From NCBI RefSeq assembly GCF_030272615.1, contig NC_081408.1, forward strand, positions 201,154,341-201,214,340: DNA of 60,000 nucleotides, written 5' to 3'. Source of the stretch: Cryptomeria japonica (Eukaryota > Streptophyta > Pinopsida > Cupressales > Cupressaceae). Shown piece by piece: positions 8,824-19,684 of this stretch (its first letter is position 1; each line of letters opens with the position of its first letter). Made by a program: the position numbers and the translations under genes. The notes below the pieces were generated by a model. That model made no database searches. It saw nothing but the letters and a program-made list of their open reading frames with translations, and was not told the origin of the DNA.

Positions 8824-11800
8824 GTATAAAGGAAAACTACCTTTGAAATGTTTCAATTGTGATAAGATTGGACATATGGCTTCTAACTATCCTGACAAGG
8901 ATTTCACTGAAAAGAGAGATTACCAAGATGACAGACAAAAAGATAATCATTACAAAGGACACCGAGACTTCAGAAGAAGAGATAGAAAAACATGCTTAAT
9001 TGTTGATGAGGAATCTAACAATGATAAATCAGATGAGACCAATACAGAGGAAATTGTTTATGTGGCTATCAAGGATGGATTAGATGAAGAAAGGTATGAA
9101 GAAAAAGCCCTAATATCTCACATAAACACTAATGATTCTTGGATTATAGATAGTGGATGCTCATATCATATGACAGGAGATAAACACAAGTTTTTTATGT
9201 TAGAAGATTATGGAGGCTATGTTTGATTTGGTAATGATGCACCATGTCCGGTAAGAGGTAAAGGATCCATAACACTTCTTGATAATGCAAGATGCAATGA
9301 TGTTTATTGGGTTGAAGGTTTGAAATACAATTTGTTGAGTGTAGCACAGCTAAACAACACAGGTTACCGAATAGAATTTCAGAAAGGAATTGTCAAAGTT
9401 CATGAAAAGAATGGAAAGCTAGCTGCTACTAGGACACAAACAAAAGGTAATACATTTCACCTTGACTCAACTGACAATAAGTGTTTTCATGCAAAGATTG
9501 ATGATACCTGGTTATGGCATAAAAGGTTTTGTCATGTTAATTTTGATAATCTGATCAAAATAAGTAAGAAGCACCGAGTAAGAGGTCTATCGAGTCTTGA
9601 AAAACCTAAGAATGCTATGTGCCAAGGATGCTAGATGGGTAAGATGACAAGATCAAGCTTTACAAGTAAGTCCTACACTTCTAAGGGAATTTTAGATCTT
9701 GTGCACACTGATCTTTATGGTCCTATGAAAGTTCAAATTTATTATGGTGATAAGTATTTCATATTATTTGTGGATGATTATTCAAGGATGATGTCAGTAA
9801 TGTTTTTAAAAGAAAAATCAGAAGCTTTTCAAATGTTTAAATGGTACAAGGATAGAGTTGAAAATGAAATAGGAAGACAACTGAAATGTCTTAGATCAGA
9901 TAGAGGAGGAGAGTTCACATCTGATGAGTTCAACCTATTTTGCAATGATCATGGTATTAAAAGACAAGTCTCTACACCGAGAACTCCATGGCGGAATGGA
10001 ATAGCTGAAAGAAGAAACAGATCTATTGTGGATTGTGCTAGAATACTAATGATTGAGAAGAAGGTTCCACAAACATTTTGGAGAGAAGCAATAAGCATAG
10101 TTGTTTACACCTTGAATCGAGTTCAATTGAAGAAAGGTACTTTGAAGACACCTTATGAAATCTGGAATGGCAAGAAACCTAATGCAAGTTATTTTAAAAT
10201 CTTTGGAAGTAAATGCTATGTTCATAAAGATGATAGGAATGGCAAGTTTGATCAAAAAAGTAAAGAAGGAACATTTCTAGGATATTCTTCCAAAAGCATA
10301 GCTTTTAAATGTCTGATCAAATCATCTAACAAAATAGTAGAAAGTGCAAATGTGAAAATTGATTAATTTGCAAAAAGAAATGATGAAGGAAATTCCAAAG
10401 AACCAGAAGACTATGATGAATTTGTCTATGTGCAACCGAGAAGTTCTACCGAGATAACTGTTGAAGAAAATGAAGAAAATATCCAGTTACCGAGTGATGA
10501 AGAAAATCATACAGAGCCTACCGAGCCTATATTAGCCAAGTATGTCAGAAGACACCATGTACCAAGTCAGATTATAGGAGATAAGGATGATCCAGTGATG
10601 ACAGGGAACAAACTGAGATAGAACACATGTTTGATATCTGAATTTGAACCGAGAATAGTGAAAGAGGTATTTAACAGTGAAGATTGGATAAATGCTATGA
10701 CAGAAGAGATTGATCAAATCAAGAAGAATGACACATGGACACTGGTCCCAAGACCGAAGGACAAAAATGTAATCGGTACAAAGTGGATCTTCAAAAACAA
10801 GCTAAATGAAAAAGGTGAGGTCATTCGGAACAAAGCAAGACTAGTTTGCAAATGATATGCCCAAGAAGAAGGAATTGATTATGGTGAGACTTTTGCATCT
10901 GTTGCTAGACTTGAAGGAGTAAGAACATTGTTGGCATATGCTGCTTTCAAGAACTTCAAGGTATATCAAATGGATGTCAAATCTACATTTCTGAATGGAA
11001 TATTAGAAGAAGAAGTTTTCATTGAACAACCTGAAGGATTTGTTGAAGACAATAATAAAGATCAGGTATGCAAATTGAACAAAGCTTTATATGGTCTAAA
11101 ACAAGCACCAAGAGCATGGTATGAAATATTGCACTCTTATTTGATTAAGATTGGTCTTATAAGGACAAGTGAGAACATCAACATGTACATGAAGAATGAT
11201 GAAAATGGAATAGTAATCTTAGCCATATTTGTTGATGATATTATATTTTGTGGAAATGACTCTTTATGCAAGAACTTTGGAAATGAAATGAGCAAAGAAT
11301 TTGAGATGTCATTAATCAGTGAGATAAAGTATTTTATAGGTTTACAGATAATGCAAATGAAAAATGAGATTTTCATTACCCAATCCAAGTACATAAAGGA
11401 AATCTTGAAGAAATTTGGAATGGAGGATTCAAAACCAGTAAGTACTCCTATGACTACCAACTATAAACTATCAAAGAATGATGAATCTGCATCTGTTGAT
11501 GAGACACTCTACTGATCCATGATTGGAAAGTTGCAATATGTTGTTCACAATAGGCTAGATATAGCACATGCAGTAGGTATTGTTGCAAGATTCTCTGCAG
11601 ATCCTAAGGAAATACATATGACAACAATCAAAAGAATTTTCAGATACTTAAAAGGCACTAAGGAGTATGGCTTAGTATATCAGGAAGGAAATGATTTTGA
11701 TTTAAAAGTTTATACTGATGTTGATTGGGTAGGCAACATTGATGACAGGAAAAGCACAAGTGGAGGAGCTTTCTTCTTAGGAGAAAGACTAGTGAGTTGG

Positions 11801-12181
11801 CTTAGCAAGAAACAAGGATGTGTTTCTCAATCAACAACAGAAGCTGAATACGTTGCTGCAGCACTGAATTGTACCAACATTGCATGGATCAAACAACTAT
11901 TGGAAGGTATAAATGAGAAAGTTACCGAGCCAGTAACTATATTCTGTGACAATACTAGTGCCATTAATATTTCAAAGAATCTTGTTATGCACTCTAAGAC
12001 AAAGCACATATATATCAAATATCATTATCTTAGAGAAGAAGCTCAAGAGAAGAAAGTGGTGTTGGAATATGTTAACACAAAGGAGCAAATAGTAGATATC
12101 TTCACCAAGCCACTACCAAAGGACACTTTTGAATATCTCAGAAGTAAGTTAGGGGTCCTACCCCTATCTTCTACTCACTGA
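8824..12181 (+). pseudogene. pol: Copia Pol: protease, integrase, RT, RNase H (Cop2), broken
   Basis: One frame interrupted by stops at 9224, 9632, 10364, 10619, 10853 and 11513. Domains in order: damaged gag knuckle (8850); protease with WIIDSGCSYHMTG (9140); pre-integrase zinc region TWLWHKRFCHVNFDNL and MCQGC (9510-9634); integrase core with HTDLYGPM (9707), LRSDRGGEF (9890) and NGIAERRNRS (9995), giving the D, D and E residues; RT from 10660 (WINAMTEEIDQIKKNDTW) through YGLKQAPRAWYE (11090) and catalytic FVDDII (11230); RNase H with YTDVDWVGN (11712), TTEAEYVAAA, FCDNTSAINISKN (11941) and VDIFTKPLPKDTF. Three of the six stops fit C-to-T changes (CGA to TGA at 9224 and 11513, CAG to TAG at 9632). 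Confidence 0.93.
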
Positions 12182-12648
12182 CTGAGTTCAGTGAAAGCAT
12201 CAATTTGATGACTCTATTGAATATCTTTTGGGGAGTTGATGTTGGAGTGATACACTTTAGAATGTTTTTCTGAAAGTGTACTGGAATTAATATTGGAATA
12301 ATACAGAGAATGATACAGGGAACAAGAATTGAAGATAAATACTCTGACCGAGACTCAGTTGATACACAACAGCAGGAAATAACTTCTTACAAAAAGAAAT
12401 TATGTTTTAGTTCTATTCTTTTTGGCATTGTTGTTAAAGGGGGAGAAGACTATTATGGGGGAGAAGATCTACCAAAGGGGGAGAAGACCTGAGAAGACTG
12501 AGAGAAGACTACAGATTGAAATAAAGACTGAAAACAGAAGAGAAGTCTAATGTATGGGGGAGAGCATTTCGGTATTTCAGAATCACAACAATCTGAATCT
12601 TCTAAAGGTCAAATCAATTGGTTTTTCAATCAATGCCAAAGGGGGAGA
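12182..12648 (+). other. Cop2 3' untranslated region with multiple polypurine tracts
   Basis: Non-coding. Polypurine tracts: AAAGGGGGAGAAGAC (12437), ATGGGGGAGAAGATC (12455), AAAGGGGGAGAAGACC (12474), ATGGGGGAGAGC (12553) and the terminal CCAAAGGGGGAGA (12636-12648) abutting the LTR. No envelope-like ORF is visible between RNase H and the LTR. Confidence 0.8.
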
Positions 12649-12649
12649 T

Positions 12650-14181
12650 TGTTGGCAATATTGCATTATAATAGACAATGAAAGATTGTTGACATTTCAA
12701 TAAGGATATTGAGAAGGTTGTTGATGATTATGGACATAACTGATTAAAGATGTTTTACTATCTTGATATTATTATTTTGTCATTCATGTCAAGAAATTGA
12801 TTTTCTAATTCAGTATGATGTTGCCATATCTTGAGAAGTATGATATGAAGATTATAAAGAAGTCGGTAAAGACACAAGAAATAATATGATGAATAAGGGG
12901 ATAAGTTATTCAATGGGCAACTCTACCGAGTCAGACAATGATGAGATCTTGATGTTTTAGATTGTTTTAACATCATACATATGTTGTAAAATGTAAAGGT
13001 TAATACTATACTATGTTATCAAGCAAAGAACCTAGTTGGCAAACCCTAAGGAACCTAGTCGGTAAACCCTAAGGATATCGCTATTGGTTAATGAAGGCTG
13101 AATGTCTACCAAGTGAAGTTTAGTATTCACCGAGTTGTAACCGAGCTATAACAGAATGCATTAAATGTTTACATGTGATATTTAATGAATGATGTTGATG
13201 AGCTGGAGCGGATCAATGATTGGTAAGCCGTGGAAGTAAGTTTGTTAACAAATCTAAGGCAATGGAAAGTCGGCAAGAAGATCTACAGCTCAGATTGAAC
13301 CGCATTACCCTAACACAAGTTCCAAGGTGAATATGCAAGTTCCAAGGCGGGGTAAAACATTTTTAGATTGAAAGATACATTGAACCTGGACAAGATTGAA
13401 GATTTGATGGCTATGATTGATCATGGGAAATCTGATCAATGAGATTAAGCGGTTAGAAGATTGTTTATAAATAGGAAAGTGTTGATAAACAATGGATGCG
13501 GGCAAGTGTATGCACAGGGATGCTATATAGTTATTACCAAGCACAAAAGCTTGAAGACCTATTAGAATAACAGAGTATTGATGCCCAACAGATAGAAAAG
13601 ATTAGTTCTATGTCTAGATTGTATTGAACAAATAGGAATATGCTTTAGCATTTTAGATGTGAAGTTGCAGATAGATTTTTATTACTGTTATTTTGTGAAA
13701 GTGATAGGAAATCTCTTAACTGAGTGGACTTAACAGTCTTATATGTAAATCCTCTAGCAAGGTGACATTCTGATTGAGTGTTTGAAATCCTTTGACAAGG
13801 TCACTTCTAACAAAGTGAAGATCCTAACAGATCTGAGGGAAATCCCTTAACCGGGTCACATCTAGCAATGTGTTTGTAATCTTTAATAGGATTTTCTTTT
13901 AACCAAGCATACTCTAGAAGAGTATATTTCTTAGTGGGTCCAAAATCCCACAGTGGTTTTTCCCTATTTGGGTTTCCACATTAAATCTGGTGTTATGAGG
14001 TTTATATTGTTCATATGCTTTTGAGTTTAGATGTTTGATAGTTTTTGGTTATATGACTGATATATGTGTTACCGATGTTGAATTTGATGTTTTTATGGAT
14101 GATTAAGTTTGTATGATTCACCCCCCCCCCTCATCTTTTTGGCTATTGGATTTGTACTTATATTAAGTATTAGAACTATCA
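12650..14181 (+). repeat. 3' LTR of Cop2
   Basis: 1532 bp, TGTTGGCAATATTG to ACTATCA, collinear with 6456-7991. The hairpin ladder recurs at about 13712-13955. A C-run (TTCACCCCCCCCCC, about 14117) replaces the CCCCCGCCCC of the other LTR. Confidence 0.95.
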
Positions 14182-14186
14182 TATGC
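14182..14186. other. target-site duplication of Cop2, right copy
   Basis: TATGC, identical to 6451-6455. Confidence 0.9.
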
Positions 14187-14712
14187 AAGATTAAGAAGAG
14201 GTATACACGAAGACATGATTTGAAGGTGAAGCTAGGTTTTTGTAGAAGCATATCAGCATTACATCGGTATTGAATCCAACATATGAAGATGCTATTTTGT
14301 GCAGTACATTCTTATGGATTTAACCATCCAACTGTAGTTAGTGTGACTCCCATTTTGTGATTGAGCAGTGAGCTCTAGGCTGATGGCCTTTCTGCATGTG
14401 CAGATCCCATTTATGTACACTTACTATCTGTAGTAGTATCATCTGATTGTGGGTAAGGTTTCCCACCATGGTTTTTCCCCTCACAAGGTTTCCACGTACA
14501 AATATTGGTGTTATGTGTTGTGGATGACTTTATGTTTATGTTTCATGCATTAATCTTTACTGGTATAGCAATTTACTATTAACACTGTCTACCAACACAC
14601 TTAACTGGTTTACCGGTATTAAGCATTAAGTTGGTTAATTGTTTTTGGTTTGAATTTATTAGACAACTGATTCACCCCCCCCCCCCCTCTTAGTTGTCTC
14701 CGGGACCTAACA
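14187..14712 (+). repeat. Cop1 3' LTR, second part
   Basis: Continues the LTR interrupted at 6455; the joined length is about 1.06 kb. It has small hairpins (TACTA-TCTG-TAGTA, GGC-TGATG-GCC), the GTGGG/CCCAC hairpin at 14451, TGGTTTTTCCCC, TTGGTGTTATG, a long C-run in GATTCACCCCC (about 14671), and ends GACCTAACA, complementary to the TGTTGG start. Confidence 0.8.
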
Positions 14713-14852
14713 ACCACTGTACCAGTTAGTGAGTTAAATTTTGCAGTAGAGGATATACTGATGGATAATGTGCAAAATGTAGAGGATATATAGGAAAATA
14801 TAGATAAGGATATATAGGCAAATATAGATAAGGATACAAACCCTACCACAAG
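14713..14852 (+). repeat. short tandem repeats at the left end of C3
   Basis: Imperfect repeats of a GAGGATATATAGG / AAATATAGATAAGGATA type near 14750-14836, probably coding in origin. No other feature seen. Confidence 0.45.
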
Positions 14853-15639
14853 ATGTCACCGATTGAGAAAATTTTGGTGGCAACAACACTTCAAGCACAT
14901 GCAACCTACGAGTTGGCTCAAGAAGATTCAAAAGACAAGAAATTAATTAAACACAATTTTGAAGTTTTAAACCGGTTGGTACCAAAATTCCAAGCACAAG
15001 GGAGCACAAGCTCATTTGGTAAATGGGATATCATTAAATTTATTCCCAAACATTATGATTCTTTACTAAAAAAATTCATTGACAAAGGCTAAAGATAAAT
15101 TTGTTGAGGCCCAGAAGTAGACATTTTTGCAGATGATTGAGTTTGACAAGGGTAAACTCCAAACCTTCTTGCAGTCCATTGATGCAGCACTGGTAGAGGG
15201 AGGTAGCATATATAAGACTTGTCTAGATTTTGGTAAGCTCACAATATCTATAGATAAGGAATTGTCTGATTGTAGGAATAATTTAACTCAGATTTACAAC
15301 TCTTACAACACGATAGTCAATCTTAGTAGTTCTTTGGATGGTCTAATTTTTGTAGTTATGGATAAAATTTTGAAATTAGATAAGGATAGGGATAGCATAA
15401 TAAAGAGAGAAAATGAGCTCCAAAATCTCATTGGTCCTCAATTGGATAATTTAATGTTTCATAAGACCGAGTGTATTTCTAACATGCAGAAGGAGGATCC
15501 CGCTACATCAGAAGAAATAGAATATTATGCAAGTCTCTTGAATGGATTCATCCCTATTCTTGACTCCCTTAAGAAAGGTTGGGATACCAAATTTTCATTT
15601 TGTAAGAATATGTATGTAGACATTTTGAAATATGTATAG
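14853..15639 (+). pseudogene. unrecognised helical protein of C3
   Basis: Two frame segments: 14853-15092 (79 aa, MSPIEKILVATTLQAHATYE...) and 15127-15639 (170 aa), with stops and a frame change between. The product is rich in Lys, Asp, Leu and Asn and looks mostly helical, with heptad-like hydrophobic spacing around DKILKLDKDRDSIIKRENELQNL. No zinc knuckle, D-S/T-G or FVDD motif is seen. Its place just upstream of the polypurine tracts matches the end of the C4 second ORF (22179-22876), which is also helical. A Sirevirus envelope-like origin is an alternative I cannot test. Confidence 0.5.
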
Positions 15640-15866
15640 AATCGGCCTATGTTTAAGATGTACATAATTCTTTATGGGCGCCCTGCTTTGTCATCGATGT
15701 CAAAGGGGAAGGAATAAAGTCAAAAATGTATATACTACTCAGGGCGAGCATCGGATGTATATAGAAAATTCATGGACAAGTCCAAAGGTCATGCAGATTC
15801 AGAGGCAGATTCAGTGACAACACGATTTTTCACATGAGTGTTGCCATCAATGCCAAAGGGGGAGAT
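15640..15866 (+). other. C3 3' untranslated region
   Basis: Non-coding. CAAAGGGGAAGG (15701) is a weaker polypurine tract and CCAAAGGGGGAGA (15853-15865) the terminal one. GATGTCAAAGGGG and AATGCCAAAGGGGG resemble the Cop1 and Cop2 tracts. Confidence 0.6.
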
Positions 15867-16831
15867 TGTTGGCAATTAACACTTATCTGGTAAGAGTTTA
15901 AGGCATTTTTGGTTGTCATTGATGGAAACTCATGGGAACTCATCTTTAGGTGTATATATTCTCTATTTAGGTTCATTAATTTATCACTTTACTTTGTTTG
16001 GGTTAACCGACATGTATTACACTTATCCGGTAACGTGTATTTGGAACCCAGTAATGGATAGGACCCAGATAGGAGATCTTATGGCCCTGATTATTTATTT
16101 CATGGAATTTATGGTAATGTGTGAAGGCTGACATGATCATTGGGATTATGTTTGAAATTCATTATGATCCATCAGCTGACAGGTTTATTATTTTCATTGA
16201 AGCTGACATGGTGAAAGTTAGGAGGATATTTAAGGAGATCCTTTCAGCGGTAGATTATATAAATTTTTGGAATGTGAATTTTGGTTGTGAATTATTCAAA
16301 GGTTATCAGTATGCATTTGGTCAGAAATTATAAGCTTTTGTGTGTAGTTTCACATGCATAGCCTAATCGGTAGCAAAACAGGGTAGAACAGAGCATCAAC
16401 AAACTAGTACACAATGAAGGTTATCAAAGCATGAATCAAAACTTATCCAGCATGGGCAGATGCATAATATAAGTTCATACTTCTTGTAATTATTTTGTAA
16501 TGCTTTGTAAGTCAATGAGACTGCTTCTTTTGTGTTAAGCAGTGAACTCTTGGTAGTTGGATTGATTGCATGTACAATCCCCTTCATGTAATATTTGTAT
16601 ACCTTGATCAAGTATATAGATATTGTGGGTATCAACCCAACCATGGTTTTTCCCTTTGCAAGGTTTTCCATGTATAAATATTGGTGTTATAGTGTTTCCT
16701 CTTTATGTTTTATTTGGTGTATACACTGTAATTTTATTTATTGTTAACTGGTTAATAAGCAACAAGTTCAAAACTAACATTACTGGTAGAACATTGATTC
16801 ACCCCCCTCTCAGTGTTCTTGTATTCCAACG
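15867..16831 (+). repeat. 3' LTR of C3
   Basis: Starts TGTTGGCAATTAACAC and ends near TATTCCAACG, probably a mutated ...CCAACA. It holds the shared module: GATTG-CATGTA-CAATC hairpin (16561), a GTGGG-type hairpin (16625), CCATGGTTTTTCCC, ATTGGTGTTATAG and GATTCACCCCCCTCTC. Confidence 0.7.
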
Positions 16832-16953
16832 TGTATATGGTTGATGTAGTAGGATTTATGGCTGAGTATATTGGGTGTTAATACTTCCCCCTCTCTCCCT
16901 CTCATTCTATCTCTCTCTTCTCTCTATCATCTCCTCATCCCCTCCATAGATCT
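16832..16953. repeat. pyrimidine-rich tract, left part
   Basis: A run of CTCTCTCC/TCTCTCTTC-like sequence (about 16886-16945) just left of the solo LTR. The same kind of sequence resumes at 19216, so the LTR probably split one CT-rich tract. Confidence 0.5.
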
Positions 16954-19215
16954 TGTTGGCATTGTTGTCATTGATGTCCACCAAGGCTTGTTGAGATGAT
17001 ATGAGTCACAGTTGCAGTTGATGTCAACAAGGGTGAAGTGAATAAAACGTAGATTATGCAGTCAACCAGGGCTTGCTGCAGATGATATTAGTTGCATTTG
17101 CAGTTGATGTCAACAAGAGTACATTGCATAACATACAGGTTATGCAATCATGCATAACACGTCGTATTATGGTACACTTGTAGGCGATAGAAAACATGTG
17201 TTGCAACAAATTTCATGGTGTGCATAGATGATCATGTGTGAAATTCATGTACTTATATGTTGGAATCATATTGTACATAAACCTCATGATGTGTTGGATT
17301 CATCAGGTGCATCTTGCAGATTAAAAATGCTCAAAATCTATGTGTTTGGCATTTTTCAGCAATGACTGAGTTTAAGTCTTGGCGATATCCTTCTTTTCGG
17401 TGAAACCTCTTCCTCTCACTACGATCTTATCTACTACACCAAAATCATTTTGTCTTGCTGGTGGGACCCTCCCTCTTTAGGCTCAAGTGTGCATGTGATG
17501 ATGACCTGGCAGTGGTGGTATATGCGTTGGTTGTGTGGGCCCCATCTCCTTCATTCTCAGTGGTATTTTTTGTGGTGGTGGTGTGGTCATTTGGGGCCCT
17601 CGACGATATGGCTCATTTCCTTTTGGTGAGACTATCTATTTTGGTATGAATCTGTTCGGGCTATGTATACTATTTGTGCTATAGTGAAATGTATTATTTT
17701 TGGTGTACCCTACTTGTTGTCTTGCTAACAATGTGTATGTTTTGGTGTCACCCATGGTGTGTTCTTCCAACATCCATTTGGAGTTCAATGTAAAATGACA
17801 TTTCATCATGACCCAAATTAGCTCTTGCAAAAAGTGAAAGTTATAGAAATAAACTCCATTTCGTCGTGATGATGACATAGTCTGGGTAAAATTTTCCCAA
17901 ATGCAGAAATTGACCAAATGACAGTTTGTCTTCTTTCATGTGGATGTCGATAGTTGAAATGTCCACATAGGGTGTTTGATCAATAAAGACTAGATGGCAT
18001 GGAAGGTAAAACTGATGATGTGGAGCATGCAGAATGATTGAAATTAACAATCAAATTTTGTTGTTGGTTGTTGAATTTTGCTAATAAGATCTGATATCCT
18101 AGCCAAAGACTCATTAATGAGCCAAACCAAATTATCTGTGTGGGATCAAAGAAACAAGTTGGACTAATCAAGTTAATTGAATAATTTCAAAGGATTTTTT
18201 GAATAGAGAGAGGCCATGAAGACATCAGAACATTTCTATATGAAAGGACATCAAGAGACAAAGCTAGTGAAGATTACCAATATAGTAATCTATTCTCAAT
18301 GATGAATCCAAAACTAGATGATGATGAAATTAATGAGACTTGCTCTTCTGCAAATAGTAGATTTCTTGAAGGAATATGAAAATCATTTTATATATTCAAG
18401 TGGGATATTGAAATGATAAGAAACAGGGTAGTTGGCCATCAAACAGAGAACAAGAAATTCAGAAACCTGATCTAATTTGATAACATTTATTGTTGAGAGT
18501 TGTCCATGCACAAAGAATCAAATATATCTACAATATATGATTTCTCATATGTGTGTAATATGCAAGTGTGCAGTTAGAGTGCTTTTTTGTTCAAGTGAGA
18601 TAATGAGAATCTGTGAGGAAAAAAACCAAATACATTCTATGTGTGTAGAAAAATTCAGAAAGATTGATAACATAGAGAGTAGTAGTTGTAAATAGAGAAT
18701 AGAAGAGATCAGAGAGTTGTCATAGCAGAGCATGATTTATTGTGAATCATAGAAAGGTACAAAAATCATTTTTAACATGGTACCTAAACTATATCTATTT
18801 CTCATCGTTTATAATCTGAGTTGGTGCTTAGAACAAGGGTTGGTGCTCCTTTGAGTTGGTGCTCATAAATCATAGGGGTTGGTGCTCATAAATCATAGGG
18901 GTTGGTGCTCATAAATCATAGGGGTTAGTGCTCCTTTGAGTTGGTGCTCATAAATCACAAGGGTTGGTGCTCATAAACCTATTGTAATCAATTTTTCATT
19001 ATGAGGTTGGATTGGAGAAGTAGACTCCAACAACTATTCTCACTGAGTTTTTCCCCACATTGGGATTTCCTCGTATATCTTTGTGTTATGTGGTTACCTC
19101 TTATGTGTGTGTGCATTTAATATATCTACTCATTAAAATTTGCATTTATTTTAAGGGTTTAAATTTCTAGCTATCACTGATTCACCCTCCTCTCAATGAT
19201 CTCTTGTGTTCTTCA
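16954..19215 (+). repeat. probable solo LTR of a Copia (Sirevirus-like) element
   Basis: Starts TGTTGGCATTGTTGTCATTGATGTC, like the other Copia LTRs here, and ends TGTGTTCTTCA after the shared module (GAGTTTTTCCCC at 19048, TGTGTTATG, GATTCACCCTCCTCTC at 19179). No primer site, polypurine tract or coding domain lies inside. Flanking pentamers GATCT and AGTCT do not match exactly, so a target duplication is not shown. At 2.26 kb it is long for one LTR and may hold an unrecognised insertion. Confidence 0.55.
18815..18995 (+). repeat. tandem repeat, 23-bp period, inside the solo LTR
   Basis: The unit TTGGTGCTCATAAATCAT plus AGGGG recurs at 18856, 18879 and 18902 with an exact 23-bp step, flanked by shorter variants (TTGGTGCTCCTTTGAG). 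Copies are nearly identical, so the array is young relative to its surroundings. Confidence 0.8.
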
Positions 19216-19640
19216 AGTCTCTCCCTACCTTATTCTATCTTCTTCTCTCCCTTCTTCCCTCTCCCTTCTCCTTGTATTATCTAGGTCATTATGTATCCCT
19301 CCCACCCTCTCTCCTTCCTCTCCAAGTCTCTCCATCCCTTCCTTTTTACATCTATACCTCTTCCTTTTTGTCTCAATACCCGCATCTCTTTCCTTATAAT
19401 ATAGGTCTCTCACTTGTATCTCCCCTTCTAGGTCTCACACCTCTCTCTCTCTCCCCCTCGAGGCCTCTCACATCTATCCTGCCCTCTAGGTATCCCACAA
19501 CTCTATATCCCCCCTCTTTACTTATCTCCCTCCCTCACCACCTCTTTATCTCTCCCTAATTATTACAGCCTTCCCTACTCCTCTCTCTATTTTCTCTTCT
19601 CTCTCTCTTTCTCATTTTCTCTCTCACCCTCACTTATATA
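19216..19640. repeat. pyrimidine-rich low-complexity tract
   Basis: About 420 bp of CT-rich sequence (TCTCCC, CTCTCTCTC, TCCCTCC). Open frames over it are compositional artefacts rich in Ser, Leu and Pro. No gene seen. Confidence 0.75.
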
Positions 19641-19684
19641 GATTATAGGGTTTAGGGTATTGGGTTTAGGGTTAAGGGTATGGA
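19641..19684. repeat. short interstitial telomere-like repeat
   Basis: Contains ATAGGGTTTAGGGTATTGGGTTTAGGG in two overlapping parts, then TTAAGGGTA: several perfect or near copies of the plant telomere unit TTTAGGG in one orientation. Short and degenerate. Confidence 0.65.

Larger units (their letters stand above)
6456..14181 (+). mobile_element. Cop2: complete Copia (Sirevirus-like) element
   Basis: A complete 7.7-kb element: 5' LTR (6456-7991), iMet-type primer site, gag, protease, integrase, RT and RNase H in the Copia order, multiple polypurine tracts, 3' LTR (12650-14181), and a TATGC target duplication. The first 120 bp of the two LTRs differ at five places by eye, roughly 4%, so the insertion is not recent. 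All coding parts carry premature stops, so this copy is dead but structurally whole. Sirevirus placement rests on the long LTRs, multiple polypurine tracts and pol similarity; it was not tested by a tree. Confidence 0.95.
4569..14712 (+). mobile_element. Cop1: Copia (Sirevirus-like) element, 3' part, split by a nested insertion
   Basis: Plus-strand remnant: the end of RT and the RNase H (4569-5518), a 3' untranslated region with many polypurine tracts (to 5917), and the 3' LTR, which begins at 5919, is interrupted by Cop2 after 6455, and resumes at 14187 to end at 14712. The 5' part is cut off at 4569 by TG-L. The element itself sits in the older C3 element, whose sequence resumes at 14713. 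Its own target duplication cannot be tested because the 5' end is not in the window. Confidence 0.85.
14713..16831 (+). mobile_element. C3: non-autonomous Copia-like element, 3' end
   Basis: Older element into which Cop1 inserted. Visible parts are an internal coding remnant, a terminal polypurine tract (CCAAAGGGGGAGA, 15853-15865) and the 3' LTR. No pol similarity is seen, and the coding remnant is not a known Copia domain. By position and character it resembles the end of the second reading frame of C4. Confidence 0.65.

Noticed and set aside
15913-16333. ORFs of about 70 aa in the C3 LTR as a gene
   Set aside because: They lie inside the LTR, are short, and show no recognisable domain.
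16949-19220. Target duplication of the solo LTR
   Set aside because: Flanking pentamers GATCT and AGTCT do not match; a shared TCT in a CT-rich tract is not evidence.
19196-19559. Overlapping Ser/Leu/Pro-rich ORFs
   Set aside because: They follow from the CT-rich composition; no domain and no codon signal.
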